Source: CALBZH01 sp964538515
GTDB lineage: Bacteria > Desulfobacterota > Syntrophobacteria > Syntrophobacterales > Syntrophobacteraceae
Direction: 5' to 3'
Length of the DNA: 48,497 bases
Assembly: GCA_964538515.1 (NCBI GenBank)
Contig: CAZIEW010000039.1
Span: 1-48,497 of the forward strand
Made by a program: the position numbers and the translations under genes
Shown here: one piece after another, positions 24,233 through 33,094 of the stretch
Numbering within the stretch: position 1 is the first letter of the stretch
Layout: each line of letters opens with the position of its first letter
The notes under the pieces: generated by a model
Told to the model about the DNA's origin: nothing
The model's input: only the letters and a program-made list of their open reading frames with translations
Databases searched by the model: none

Positions 24233-26239
24233 TCAGGAGCACTCAGATGTCTCTGCCAGGGGGCCGAACTGGGTTCGGTACAGGGCGGCGTAAGTGCCGT
24301 TGCGGGCGAGGAGGTCTTGGTGGGAGCCCTGTTCGACGATCTGGCCGCGGTCCAGGACGAGGATTTGGTCGGCGGCGAGGATGGTGCTCAACCGGTGGGC
24401 GATGACGATGCTGGTGCGCTGGGCCATGATGCGGCGGAGCGATTCCTGGATCAGGGCTTCGGATTCGCTGTCGAGGTGGCTCGTCGCTTCATCGAGGACA
24501 AGGATCCGCGGATCTTTCAGGATGACGCGGGCCAAGGCGAGGCGCTGTTTTTCGCCGCCGCTTAGCCGGTAGCCCCGCTCGCCCACGATGGTGTCGTAGC
24601 CGTCCGGCAGTCCCATGATGAAATCGTGAATGTTCGCCGCGCGTGCTGCGGCCTCGAGCTCTTCCTGCTTGGCGTCCAGCTTGGCGTAGAGGAGGTTTGT
24701 GCGGATGGAGTCGTGAAAAAGGTGCGCCTCCTGGGTGACCATGCCGATGCAGCCGCTCAGGGAATCCAGGGTGATGTCCCGCAGGTCGTGCCCGTCCAGG
24801 AGGATTCTTCCCTCAGTGACATCGTAAAGGCGCGGGATGAGGTAGGTCAAGGTGGTCTTTCCGGACCCACTCGCACCGACGAGCGCCACCAGCTGCCCGG
24901 CCTCCACCCGGAACGAGACGTGGTCCAGAGCGCGGTCGCGGGCCTGGCTTTTGCCAGGAGACTCAGACGACTCCGTCGCGCCATGCTCATTGGGGGCTTC
25001 AGCGCGGGGACCGCTCGAGCCATGATTTCCCGGATGTCGGTTGGGGTGGTGGCTTCCCGCGGAGAACACGGCGGAGACGTCGGCCATCATGCCGTATCGC
25101 CGGACCTCGTGTAGGAGATACTGCTCCTGGATTCCGTACCGGAAGGAAACCTTTTCGAAAACCAGCTCGCCGGAAACCTCGCTCAGGGTCACGGCGTCGG
25201 GACGCTCCTCAATTTCCAGGGGGAGATCGATCACTTCAAAGACGCGCTCGAAGCTCACCATCGAGGTGGCAAATTCCACTGGAGCGTTGGCTAGGGATCG
25301 CAGCGCCGCGTAGAAGCTCGCCAAATAAGCGGCGAAAGCCACCACTGTCCCGATGGTGAACGTCCCGCGAATGGCGAGGTAGCCTCCAAGGCCGTACACA
25401 AGAGCCGTTCCCACCGCGCTCACAATCCCGATCACCATCACGGTTGCCGAGCCCATCACCGCCCGTTCAATGCCGATGTCCCGGACCTTGGACGCTCGCT
25501 CTCGAAACCGTCCGGATTCCACCGCTCGCCTCCCGAACAGCTTCACGAGAAGGGCTCCGCCGATCGAGAGGGTTTCGCTCACCATGGCATTCATCTGGGC
25601 ATTGGCGTCCATCTGGGAGCGGGTGAGCTTTCGCAGACGACGGCTCATGGGGCGGGAAACAAGGAAGTACAGGGGGAAGACCGCAACGCTGAGGAGCGTC
25701 AGCCGCCACTCGAGGGTGACCATGACGGCCGCGAGCGCGCACGCCTGGATCAGGTTGCTCACGATGTCCACGATGGTGTTGCTGATGGCGTTGTGGGCCC
25801 CAACCACGTCCATGTTGAGGCGGCTCATCAGCTCACCCGTCTTGGTGTGGGTGAAGAACCGAAGCGACATGCACTGAAGATGGGAAAACAAGGCCACGCG
25901 CAAATCGCGAATCACGCCCTCGCCAATTGATGCGTTCACGCGCCGCTGCAGGACGCTCATGAAGCCGCCCACGACGGGCAGGACAAGCAGCACGAGGCTC
26001 AGGGTCAGCAGCCCCTGCATGTCCTTTCCGGGAATCACCGCGTCGATGAGATGACGCAGGACGAGGGGCTGGACCAGGTTGAGCCCCGTGATCGCCATGA
26101 TGAACAGCAAAAGGATGATGATCTTCCCGCGGTACGGAAGTCCGTAGGAAAGTGCCCGCTTCAGAAGGCTCCAGGTGAGCCGCGGTTTGTCCTCCGCAGC
26201 CAGCAGCGCTTGTCGCCAACCCGCTCCGTGAAAGGTCAT
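24233..26239 (-). CDS. MsbA/LmrA-type ABC exporter (fused permease-ATPase)
   Basis: 668-residue half-transporter that would work as a homodimer in the inner membrane, exporting lipid or drug. Six membrane helices lie between about residues 38 and 320. The nucleotide-binding domain has Walker A GASGSGKTT (about 455-463), signature RLSGGEKQR, Walker B ILVLDEATSHLD and H-loop IAHRLST. Unusually, about 60 residues (roughly 372-432; Ser, His, Pro and Gly rich) are inserted between the VSFRYG strand and the ALDHVSFRV strand ahead of Walker A, where relatives have a short turn. ATG 26239 (MTFHGAG) is preferred, with GGGAGAAG upstream. Convergent with the EEP gene. Confidence 0.92.
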   Translation of the reverse strand: MTFHGAGWRQALLAAEDKPRLTWSLLKRALSYGLPYRGKIIILLLFIMAITGLNLVQPLVLRHLIDAVIPGKDMQGLLTLSLVLLVLPVVGGFMSVLQRRVNASIGEGVIRDLRVALFSHLQCMSLRFFTHTKTGELMSRLNMDVVGAHNAISNTIVDIVSNLIQACALAAVMVTLEWRLTLLSVAVFPLYFLVSRPMSRRLRKLTRSQMDANAQMNAMVSETLSIGGALLVKLFGRRAVESGRFRERASKVRDIGIERAVMGSATVMVIGIVSAVGTALVYGLGGYLAIRGTFTIGTVVAFAAYLASFYAALRSLANAPVEFATSMVSFERVFEVIDLPLEIEERPDAVTLSEVSGELVFEKVSFRYGIQEQYLLHEVRRYGMMADVSAVFSAGSHHPNRHPGNHGSSGPRAEAPNEHGATESSESPGKSQARDRALDHVSFRVEAGQLVALVGASGSGKTTLTYLIPRLYDVTEGRILLDGHDLRDITLDSLSGCIGMVTQEAHLFHDSIRTNLLYAKLDAKQEELEAAARAANIHDFIMGLPDGYDTIVGERGYRLSGGEKQRLALARVILKDPRILVLDEATSHLDSESEALIQESLRRIMAQRTSIVIAHRLSTILAADQILVLDRGQIVEQGSHQDLLARNGTYAALYRTQFGPLAETSECS

Positions 26240-26480
26240 GCGTCTCTCTTCTCCCGAATCAGCCGAAAGGGGCAAATGTTGCAGGCGGTTGCACGTTGGT
26301 CGCCTCATCCTTCGATAACGTGCCGCAGAAGGCAGCAATCCAGGCAAGTGAAACCGACCTCAATCAAGGCGGATTGTAGCGAATGGCAGCGATCGACCAA
26401 AGCAAAATCAGTCGGGATCACGCCCCTGGTCCTTCGACAGCAGGGCTCATGAACCGTCAGCTCCCGTTGCCGGATGCGCC

Positions 26481-27602
26481 TCACGCCATGCTTCCCAGGG
26501 TGCTCCGGAAACGCCGGAGCGACAAACTGAAGAGGATCCCTCCAATCCCAGCAAGGGCTGCAAACTGGGGCCAGACGGTTGCGAAGTCCGCACTGCGAAA
26601 AAGGATGGCCTGAGCGAGCATGACGAAATGCGTGTTGGGGGCTCCCAGCATGAGGAGCTGGACCCCCTCGGGCATGCTCTCGCGGGGAGTCGTGCCGCCG
26701 GAGAGCATCTGGAGGGGGAGCAGGACGAGCATCAGGAGCAGACCGAACTGGGGCATGGTCCGGGCTACGGTGCCGAGGAAGATCCCCATGGAAGTCGTGG
26801 CGAACAGGTGCAGGGCCGTGCCAGCCAGAAAGAGCGTCAACGAGCCCTCAATGGGCACCGCCAGCCATCCCCGGACAACGACAAACAGCGAAGAGGCCGT
26901 GGCGACCAGCACCACCAGCGCCATCGCCCACACCTTGCTCGTCATGATCTCAAACGGAGTGACCGGCATCACCAGCAGGTGCTCGATCGTTCCGTGCTCA
27001 CGCTCGCGGATCAGGGCGGCTCCGGTGAGCACGATGGAGAGCATGGTGACCCGGTTGATCAGCTCCATGATGGCGCCGAACCAGGCCTTGTTGAGGTTTG
27101 GGTTGAACCGCACCCGCATTTCGAGATCCACCGGCAGAGTGGCAGCAGTTCGGTGCCGCTGGACGAACGCGTTGATCTCGCCGGTGAGGATGGATTGAAT
27201 GTACGCGTTGCCGGTGAAGGCCTGGCTCATGCGGGTGGCATCGACGTTGAGCTGGAGGGCGGGCTGGCGCCCGGCCAGCACGTCCCGTTGAAAGCCTGGT
27301 GGTATGTTGAGGGCGAACGTGTAGAGACCGGCATCCATGCCGGCATTCATCTCTGCCCAGGAGATCATCGACGGAGGGGTGAAATAGGGAGGATAAAAGG
27401 CCGAGACGATGCGGAAGGAAAGCGGCGAGCGGTCCTCGTCCACGATGGCGATGGGCGCCTTGTTGAGGGTTTCCGGCATGGCCTTGGCGGCTGTCTGAAT
27501 CGAGAGGGTGAAGGCGTAGACAATCAGCACGAGCAGGATCGGGTCCCGGATGAGGCTGCGAAGCTCCTTGGCTCCCAGATGGAGGATGTTGGCGGCTCGC
27601 AT
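26481..27602 (-). CDS. yhhJ: ABC-2 type permease (YhhJ-like)
   Basis: 373-residue inner-membrane permease: one N-terminal helix (about 20-40), a large periplasmic domain (about 45-170), then five helices from about 175 with the ABC-2 motif REREHGTIEHLLVMPVTPFEIMTSKV. It closely resembles E. coli YhhJ. It starts one base after the RbbA-like gene stops, so the two are translationally linked, and it is the last gene of the long efflux operon. With the RbbA-like protein it would form the channel of an ABC exporter fed by the HlyD-type adaptor. Confidence 0.92.
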   Translation of the reverse strand: MRAANILHLGAKELRSLIRDPILLVLIVYAFTLSIQTAAKAMPETLNKAPIAIVDEDRSPLSFRIVSAFYPPYFTPPSMISWAEMNAGMDAGLYTFALNIPPGFQRDVLAGRQPALQLNVDATRMSQAFTGNAYIQSILTGEINAFVQRHRTAATLPVDLEMRVRFNPNLNKAWFGAIMELINRVTMLSIVLTGAALIREREHGTIEHLLVMPVTPFEIMTSKVWAMALVVLVATASSLFVVVRGWLAVPIEGSLTLFLAGTALHLFATTSMGIFLGTVARTMPQFGLLLMLVLLPLQMLSGGTTPRESMPEGVQLLMLGAPNTHFVMLAQAILFRSADFATVWPQFAALAGIGGILFSLSLRRFRSTLGSMA

Positions 27603-27603
27603 G

Positions 27604-30522
27604 TCAGCGCTCCTGCTTCTTAAGCAGCACGGCGCACAAAATGGTCAGCACGGGGACGGCCAGGACCAGGGAAAGGAATGACGCGTAGAGGTCGGGGAAT
27701 TCGAGGGCCTTGGAAAATGTCCCACGCGAAATGGTCAGGAAGTGCGTGGTAGGATAGATTTTGCCGAAGACGGCCCCCGCGCCCTCGAGAGACGAGACGG
27801 GGTAGATCAGCCCTGAGAACTGGGTTGCCGGGATGATGGTCAGCACCGCCGTGCCGAACAGCGCCGCCACCTGGCTTCGCATGAAGGTCGAGATTAAGAG
27901 CCCGAACCCCGTGGCCGCGATGACGTAAAGAAAGGCTCCGAGTGTCAGCGCTGAAAAGCTTCCCTTTACCGGAACGTCGAAGACCGTCACCGCGAGCAGC
28001 ACCAGCAGCACGAAACTAACCATCGACAGCGCCACATAAGGGATTTGCTTGCCAACCAGAAATTCCAGGCGAGTCACCGGCGTCACATAGAGATTCACGA
28101 TGGAGCCGAGCTCCTTTTCGCGCACGACGGAGAGTGCGGCCAGAACCGCTGGAATCAGCATGAGCAGAAGCGGGATCACAGCCGGCACCATGGCCGGCAG
28201 ACTCTTGACGTCCGGGTTGTAGCGATACCGCGTCTCGATTCCGGCCGACCCCGCCACGGCGCGGGAGCCCAAGGCCTCGGCGGCGCGCGTCGTCAGCCAC
28301 TGCGCGTGCATGCCTTGCACGTAGCCGCGCACCGTCTCAGCGCGAGCCGGCATGGCGCCGTCGATCCAGGCCCCGACCGCCACGGGATCTCCCCGCGCAA
28401 TGTCGCGTGCGAAGCCGGATGGAATCTCGATGGCGAGACTGATTTTACCCGCGCGCATGCGCCGCTCGAGATCCTCGTAGTCGCGGATGGGAGACTGCTC
28501 AATGAAGTAGCGCGACCCCGCCAGATTGAGGGTGTAGTCGCGGCTCGTGCCAGTCTGGTCACGGTCGAGCACCGCGAAGGTGAGATCCTCGACATCCATG
28601 CTGATCCCGAACCCCATTACGAACATGAGAATCGCGCTGCCCAAAAGCGCCAGCGTCAGCCGAATGGGGTCCCGCCTCAGCTGCAGCCCTTCGAGCCGGG
28701 CGTAGCTGAGGAGACGTCGGAGGCTGATCCCCTTCGCGGTGACGAGGGGAGTGGGAGACGCGGTGAGGGGGGGAGAGACAGGATCGGGAGACTGGGAGAG
28801 GGGGAGATGGGGAGAATGGCTGAGAGCGGGGGTGGGGGACTCGGAGTGGGGACGCGTGGGGGAAAAGGGCAATGACCTCTGGTGCGCCGTTTCGGGGGTG
28901 ACGGTTCCTCCCTGTCTCCCCATCTCCTTGTCTCCCAGTCCCCCGGTCTCCGCTTCGAGGTAACCGATGAAGGCTTCGTCAAGCGACGTGGCACCTTGCT
29001 TTGCCTTGATTGCCGCAGGCGAATCGCTTACCAGAACCCGCCCTGCGTGCATCAGCGAAATCCGATCGCACCGTTCCGCTTCGTTCATGAAATGGGTCGA
29101 GATGAAAATGGTGACTTTATCCCGGCGCGCCAAGTCAATCATGATCTGCCAGAAACGATCGCGGGCCACCGGGTCGACTCCCGAGGTCGGCTCATCGAGG
29201 ATCAGCATTTCCGGGCCGTGGATCATGGCGACGGCCAGCGACAGCCGCTGGCGGACCCCGAGCGGCAGCGCATCGGGCAGAGCGTCCATGACATCCGCGA
29301 GGCCGAAGCGCTCGGCCATTTGACGCACTCGGGCGGGAATGGCATCGGGGTCCATGCGGAAAAGGCGGGCGTGCAGATCCAGGTTCTGCCGCACGGTGAG
29401 CTCGGTGTAGAGCGAAAAGGACTGCGACATGTAGCCCACGCGTCGGCGGGTTTCGAGATCGCGCGGGTCCACTGGGCGTCCGAACAGACGGGCTTCTCCC
29501 TCGCTTGCGGGCAGAAGCCCTGTCAGCATCTTCATGGTCGTGGTCTTGCCGCACCCGTTCGAGCCGAGGAAGCCGAAAATCTCACCACGCCCGATGCGGA
29601 AGCTCACATGGTCGACGGCCACAAAATCGCCAAAGCGCATGGTGAGCTCCCGTGCCTCGATGGCGGGTTCGGCCTCCGCCTCGCGCTCACGGGGAGGGAT
29701 GTGTACCGGCTGGTAGCCTTCCCGCTTTTCGCTTGGGAGCAGCGCGATGAAGGCCTCCTCCAAAGTGGCTACGCCGGTCTGCTGGAGGAGCTCCCGCGGG
29801 GAGCCCGTGGCGAGGACGCGCCCGCCGTCCATGGCCACCAGCCAGTCAAAGCGGGAGGTCTCCTCCATGTAGGCTGTGGCGACCAGAATGCTCATGCCGG
29901 GGCGGGCCGTGCGGATGCGGTCGATGAGCTCCCAGAACTGGCGGCGCGACAGGGGATCGACGCCGGTTGTGGGCTCGTCGAGGATCAGGAAGTCCGGCTC
30001 GTGAACCAGGGCACAGCACAACCCGAGCTTCTGCTTCATGCCGCCAGAGAGCTTGCCGACGGGTCGATCGGAGAACGGGGCGAGCCCGGTGGCATCGAGC
30101 AGCTCGCCGATGCGCCGCTCCCGCTCGCTGCGGTCGTGACCGAACAGGCGGGCGAAGAAATCGACGTTTTCAAAGACGGAAAGGGTAGGGTAGAGGTTCT
30201 TGCCCAGCCCCTGCGGCATGTAGGCGACGCGCGGGCATATGGCTCGGCGATGGCGCGGGTCGGCCATATCGCCTCCAAGTACCTCGATTCGGCCGGTCTG
30301 TATCGCGCGAGCCCCGGCGATGAGCGCAAGCAAGCTGGATTTCCCGACCCCGTCCGGGCCTATCAATCCGGCCGTTTTCCCGGCCGGCACATGGAGATCG
30401 ATCCGCTCCAGCGCCTGCTTTTTTCCGTAACGCAGGCTCAGGCTGAACAGGCGGGCCACCGGATCAGCCTCACTGTCGCCAGCCCCTCCGGCATGCCCGA
30501 TGGCATCAACTGAATTCTCCAT
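27604..30522 (-). CDS. rbbA: RbbA-like ABC protein: two ATPase domains fused to ABC-2 permease
   Basis: 972 residues in the order NBD1, NBD2, low-complexity linker, ABC-2 permease. NBD1: Walker A GPDGVGKSS (about 55-63), signature KLSGGMKQK, Walker B FLILDEPTTGVD. NBD2: Walker A GSNGCGKTT, degenerate signature LPLGVRQRLSLA as in E. coli RbbA, Walker B MLILDEPTSGVD. The permease half has VREKELGSIVNLYVTPVTRLEFLVGKQ. The start ATG 30522 shares its A with the upstream adaptor's TGA (TGATG), implying coupling. E. coli RbbA was named for a ribosome-associated ATPase, but the yhiI-rbbA-yhhJ layout says exporter. The linker (about 525-595) is built from simple-sequence DNA. It is about 60 residues longer than the E. 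coli protein. Confidence 0.93.
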   Translation of the reverse strand: MENSVDAIGHAGGAGDSEADPVARLFSLSLRYGKKQALERIDLHVPAGKTAGLIGPDGVGKSSLLALIAGARAIQTGRIEVLGGDMADPRHRRAICPRVAYMPQGLGKNLYPTLSVFENVDFFARLFGHDRSERERRIGELLDATGLAPFSDRPVGKLSGGMKQKLGLCCALVHEPDFLILDEPTTGVDPLSRRQFWELIDRIRTARPGMSILVATAYMEETSRFDWLVAMDGGRVLATGSPRELLQQTGVATLEEAFIALLPSEKREGYQPVHIPPREREAEAEPAIEARELTMRFGDFVAVDHVSFRIGRGEIFGFLGSNGCGKTTTMKMLTGLLPASEGEARLFGRPVDPRDLETRRRVGYMSQSFSLYTELTVRQNLDLHARLFRMDPDAIPARVRQMAERFGLADVMDALPDALPLGVRQRLSLAVAMIHGPEMLILDEPTSGVDPVARDRFWQIMIDLARRDKVTIFISTHFMNEAERCDRISLMHAGRVLVSDSPAAIKAKQGATSLDEAFIGYLEAETGGLGDKEMGRQGGTVTPETAHQRSLPFSPTRPHSESPTPALSHSPHLPLSQSPDPVSPPLTASPTPLVTAKGISLRRLLSYARLEGLQLRRDPIRLTLALLGSAILMFVMGFGISMDVEDLTFAVLDRDQTGTSRDYTLNLAGSRYFIEQSPIRDYEDLERRMRAGKISLAIEIPSGFARDIARGDPVAVGAWIDGAMPARAETVRGYVQGMHAQWLTTRAAEALGSRAVAGSAGIETRYRYNPDVKSLPAMVPAVIPLLLMLIPAVLAALSVVREKELGSIVNLYVTPVTRLEFLVGKQIPYVALSMVSFVLLVLLAVTVFDVPVKGSFSALTLGAFLYVIAATGFGLLISTFMRSQVAALFGTAVLTIIPATQFSGLIYPVSSLEGAGAVFGKIYPTTHFLTISRGTFSKALEFPDLYASFLSLVLAVPVLTILCAVLLKKQER
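28739..28960. repeat. Purine/pyrimidine-skewed simple-sequence tract inside the rbbA-like gene
   Basis: About 220 bp of short imperfect repeats on the plus strand of the type GGGAGA, GGGGGAGA, GGGAGTG, turning into CTCCC and TCTCCC runs at the right end. It encodes the Ser/Pro/His-rich linker between NBD2 and the permease. The two halves are roughly complementary, as in dispersed intergenic repeats; the frame stays open through it. Confidence 0.65.
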
Positions 30523-31595
30523 CACTCCGGTACTTTCACCTGCAGGTGCTCCGGCCATGGGATCTTGGAATCCAGCCGCACATGAGCCACGCCGGGCAAG
30601 CCGGTCTTCACCTGCGTGATGTGCTTTCGAAGCAAGTCGGAGGGGATTTGGGCCTTGACGCGGAACATGAGCTTCTCGCGCTCGCTTGCGGTTTCAACGG
30701 TCTTGGGCGTGAACTGAGCCACATCGGAAACGAACGAGACGTGTGCCGGTATGACGTACTGGGGCGCAGCATCGAGGATCAGCCGAACCTCGGAGCCGAG
30801 GGCGACGCGCCCGGCCGCTGCCGTGGGCAGGAAAAACGTCATGTAGACATCGCTCAAATCGACCAGATTCAAGACGCGTCCGCCGGCCCCGACGACCTCA
30901 CCCAGCTGGGCCACTCGGTATTGCACGCGTCCATCGCGAGGCGCCTTCAGATCGCAGTCGATGATGTCGGCCTGGATGCGCTCGACGGTGGCTGCCGCAG
31001 CCTCGACGGCTGACTGTGCCCCGAGGATCTCCGAGCGGGCCGTGGCGATGGCGGCTTCGGCAGCCGCAACCTGGGCCTGTGCAGCGAGGACCGCAGCTTC
31101 AAAGCTCTGGGCTCGAGCCCGGTCGTCATCGGCTTCCTGATGGGAGGCGGCGCCCTCGCCGGCGAGCGACGAGGAGCGGGCGGAGCGTTTCCGGGCGGCG
31201 TTGAGCTCTGCTTGGCGCTGAGCAACCAGGGCTTGGGCCGATGCCTTCTCGCTTTCGCGCTGGGCAAGGCGGCTGCGCGCCGTTGCTACCGCATTCTGAG
31301 CCTGACGACCCTGCGCCTCGGCCTGCCGAAGCTGCGCCTGGAGCACATCCGTGTCCAACTGCGCGACAATCTGCCCGGCGGTGACGAATTGGCCTTCATC
31401 GACGAAAATGGCTTTGATCCTGCCGGATGATTTGGCGGCGACGTCGATTTCAACGGCCTCGATGCGGCCGTTGCCAGTGGCGATGGTCCCGGTGCCCCGG
31501 TCGGATTGAAGGAGCGGCCTGGCAAGCACGGCGGCCCCGACGAGCGCCGCAATCCCCACGGTCCACAGCAATCGCTTCATGCTCGGGGCTGCCAT
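30522..31595 (-). CDS. yhiI: HlyD-family membrane-fusion protein (YhiI-like)
   Basis: 357-residue periplasmic adaptor: N-terminal membrane anchor (about 7-27), lipoyl half (IEAVEIDVAAKSSGRIKAIFVDEGQFVTAGQIVAQLD), a long alpha-hairpin rich in Ala/Gln/Arg (about 85-205), second lipoyl half (CDLKAPRDGRVQYRVAQLGEVV) and a beta-barrel. It belongs with the RbbA-like and YhhJ-like proteins as the E. coli yhiI-rbbA-yhhJ set. ATG 31595 has GAGGA nine bases upstream; a second ATG lies five codons in. It begins 70 bp after the outer-membrane factor of the RND operon, in the same direction and without an evident terminator. Confidence 0.92.
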   Translation of the reverse strand: MAAPSMKRLLWTVGIAALVGAAVLARPLLQSDRGTGTIATGNGRIEAVEIDVAAKSSGRIKAIFVDEGQFVTAGQIVAQLDTDVLQAQLRQAEAQGRQAQNAVATARSRLAQRESEKASAQALVAQRQAELNAARKRSARSSSLAGEGAASHQEADDDRARAQSFEAAVLAAQAQVAAAEAAIATARSEILGAQSAVEAAAATVERIQADIIDCDLKAPRDGRVQYRVAQLGEVVGAGGRVLNLVDLSDVYMTFFLPTAAAGRVALGSEVRLILDAAPQYVIPAHVSFVSDVAQFTPKTVETASEREKLMFRVKAQIPSDLLRKHITQVKTGLPGVAHVRLDSKIPWPEHLQVKVPE

Positions 31596-31665
31596 CAGTT
31601 CTTATCCTCGTTTGAAGGAATCCACGATCCGGCGCGAGTTGGACCCCGCTCCATTGCACCGTGCC

Positions 31666-33081
31666 TTACGAGTCGGCTCCTCCCCCCAGAACCGCGTAGA
31701 GCTGAACCAGGTTGGCAAGCTTCGACAGCCGAGTGGCGATGAGAACCTGCTGCGCTGCGTAGAGGGAGCGCTGCGCGTCGAGCACGTTCAGGTAGATATC
31801 GCTCCCTTTTTCATAGCGGATATTGGCGAGCCGGTAGGTCTGGTCGGAGGCTTCGACCAAAGATCGCTGAGCGTCCATTTGCTCGTCGAGGGTGCCCTTC
31901 CTGGCAAGCGCATCGGCGACTTCACGGAACGCCACCTGAATCGCCCGCTCGTACTGGGTCACGGCGATCTCCCGTTGGACCTTGCTCGCTTTCAAAGCTC
32001 CCCAGAGGCGGGCATCGAAGATCGGCATGACGATCTGTGGAGCGTAATTCCAAACGAACGAGCCGCTCTTGAAAAGCCCCGACAAGTCTCCGCTGGCGGT
32101 CCCGATGGCCGTTGTCAGCGAAATGCGGGGGAAGAAGGCGGCACGGGCCGCGCCAATGTCCGCATTGGACGCTTTTAAAAGGTTTTCGGCCTGAAGGATG
32201 TCCGGGCGGTTCAGGAGCACCTCGGAAGAAATTCCGGGAGAAACGTCCGGAAGCGGAGGGATAACGCTCAAGCTCTCGGGCAGCAGATCCTGCGGTACGG
32301 GGGAGCCTACCAGGAGGTTCAATGCGTTTTCGTCCTGCGCCACCTGATTCGTGAACACGGCCGCATCGCGTCGCGCCGAGTCCACTCGCGTCTGAGCCTG
32401 GCGAAGATCCAGCTCGGGAGCGAGGCCGACCTCTTGACGCCTTCGGATTAAGTTGTAAGAAACCTGCTGGGCCTCAAGGGTGGATCGGGCGAGTTGGAGC
32501 GCTTCCCTGTCTGCTGCAAGAGTCAAGTAGGTCCGGGCAACTTCGGAGATGAGCAGGATCTGCGCGCTGCGCCGGGCCTGATCGGTGGCAAAATATTCCT
32601 CGAGAGCCCGCTTGTTGAGACTTCGGATGCGACCAAAAAAGTCAATCTCCCAGGAGCTGATGCCCAGGTTGACGCTGTACTGATCCGTGGTGACGGCGCG
32701 GGGAGGATCGGCACTCGAGAGATCCTTGGGGATCCTCTGCCGGAAGCCGCTTCCAACCGCATCGACCGTTGGCAGGAGCTCAGCCCGCTGGATCTGATAC
32801 AAAGCACGCGCCCGTTCGACGTTCAAGGCGGCAACACGCAGATCGCGGTTGTTCTGCAGGGCTGTCTCGATGAGCGTCACCAGGTTCTTGTCGGTGAAAA
32901 ACTCCCGCCATTTCAGATCAGTGGCGAGCGGAGCATCCGGTTTGGCCTGAGGATCCTTGTAGGCTGCGCCGCTCGGCCAAGCTGAGGGAACAGGGGCGTC
33001 GGGTCGCGTGTACTTCGGAATCATGGTGCAGCCGCTGAGGCAAACAAATGCACTCAAAATCAGCAAAGTCCCTTTGGTCAT
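31666..33081 (-). CDS. RND-type outer-membrane efflux lipoprotein (OprM/NodT family)
   Basis: 471-residue outer-membrane channel protein. ATG 33081 starts a lipoprotein signal MTKGTLLILSAFVCLSGC with lipobox LSGC, giving an N-terminal lipid anchor. Two OEP repeats follow: the first from about LVTLIETALQNNRDLRVAALNVERARA, the second from RPDILQAENLLKASNADIGAARAAFFP, with the paired beta-hairpin segments (ISSWEIDFFGRI and QIVMPIFDARLWGALKASK). It is 13 bp after the RND pump and is the only outer-membrane factor in this operon, so it probably serves both the RND pump and the downstream ABC exporter. Confidence 0.94.
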   Translation of the reverse strand: MTKGTLLILSAFVCLSGCTMIPKYTRPDAPVPSAWPSGAAYKDPQAKPDAPLATDLKWREFFTDKNLVTLIETALQNNRDLRVAALNVERARALYQIQRAELLPTVDAVGSGFRQRIPKDLSSADPPRAVTTDQYSVNLGISSWEIDFFGRIRSLNKRALEEYFATDQARRSAQILLISEVARTYLTLAADREALQLARSTLEAQQVSYNLIRRRQEVGLAPELDLRQAQTRVDSARRDAAVFTNQVAQDENALNLLVGSPVPQDLLPESLSVIPPLPDVSPGISSEVLLNRPDILQAENLLKASNADIGAARAAFFPRISLTTAIGTASGDLSGLFKSGSFVWNYAPQIVMPIFDARLWGALKASKVQREIAVTQYERAIQVAFREVADALARKGTLDEQMDAQRSLVEASDQTYRLANIRYEKGSDIYLNVLDAQRSLYAAQQVLIATRLSKLANLVQLYAVLGGGADS

Positions 33082-33094
33082 TTCAGCGTCCCCG

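Noticed and set aside
28882..30513. 543-codon plus-strand open frame opposite the RbbA-like gene
   Set aside because: Antisense shadow of a gene with clear Walker motifs.
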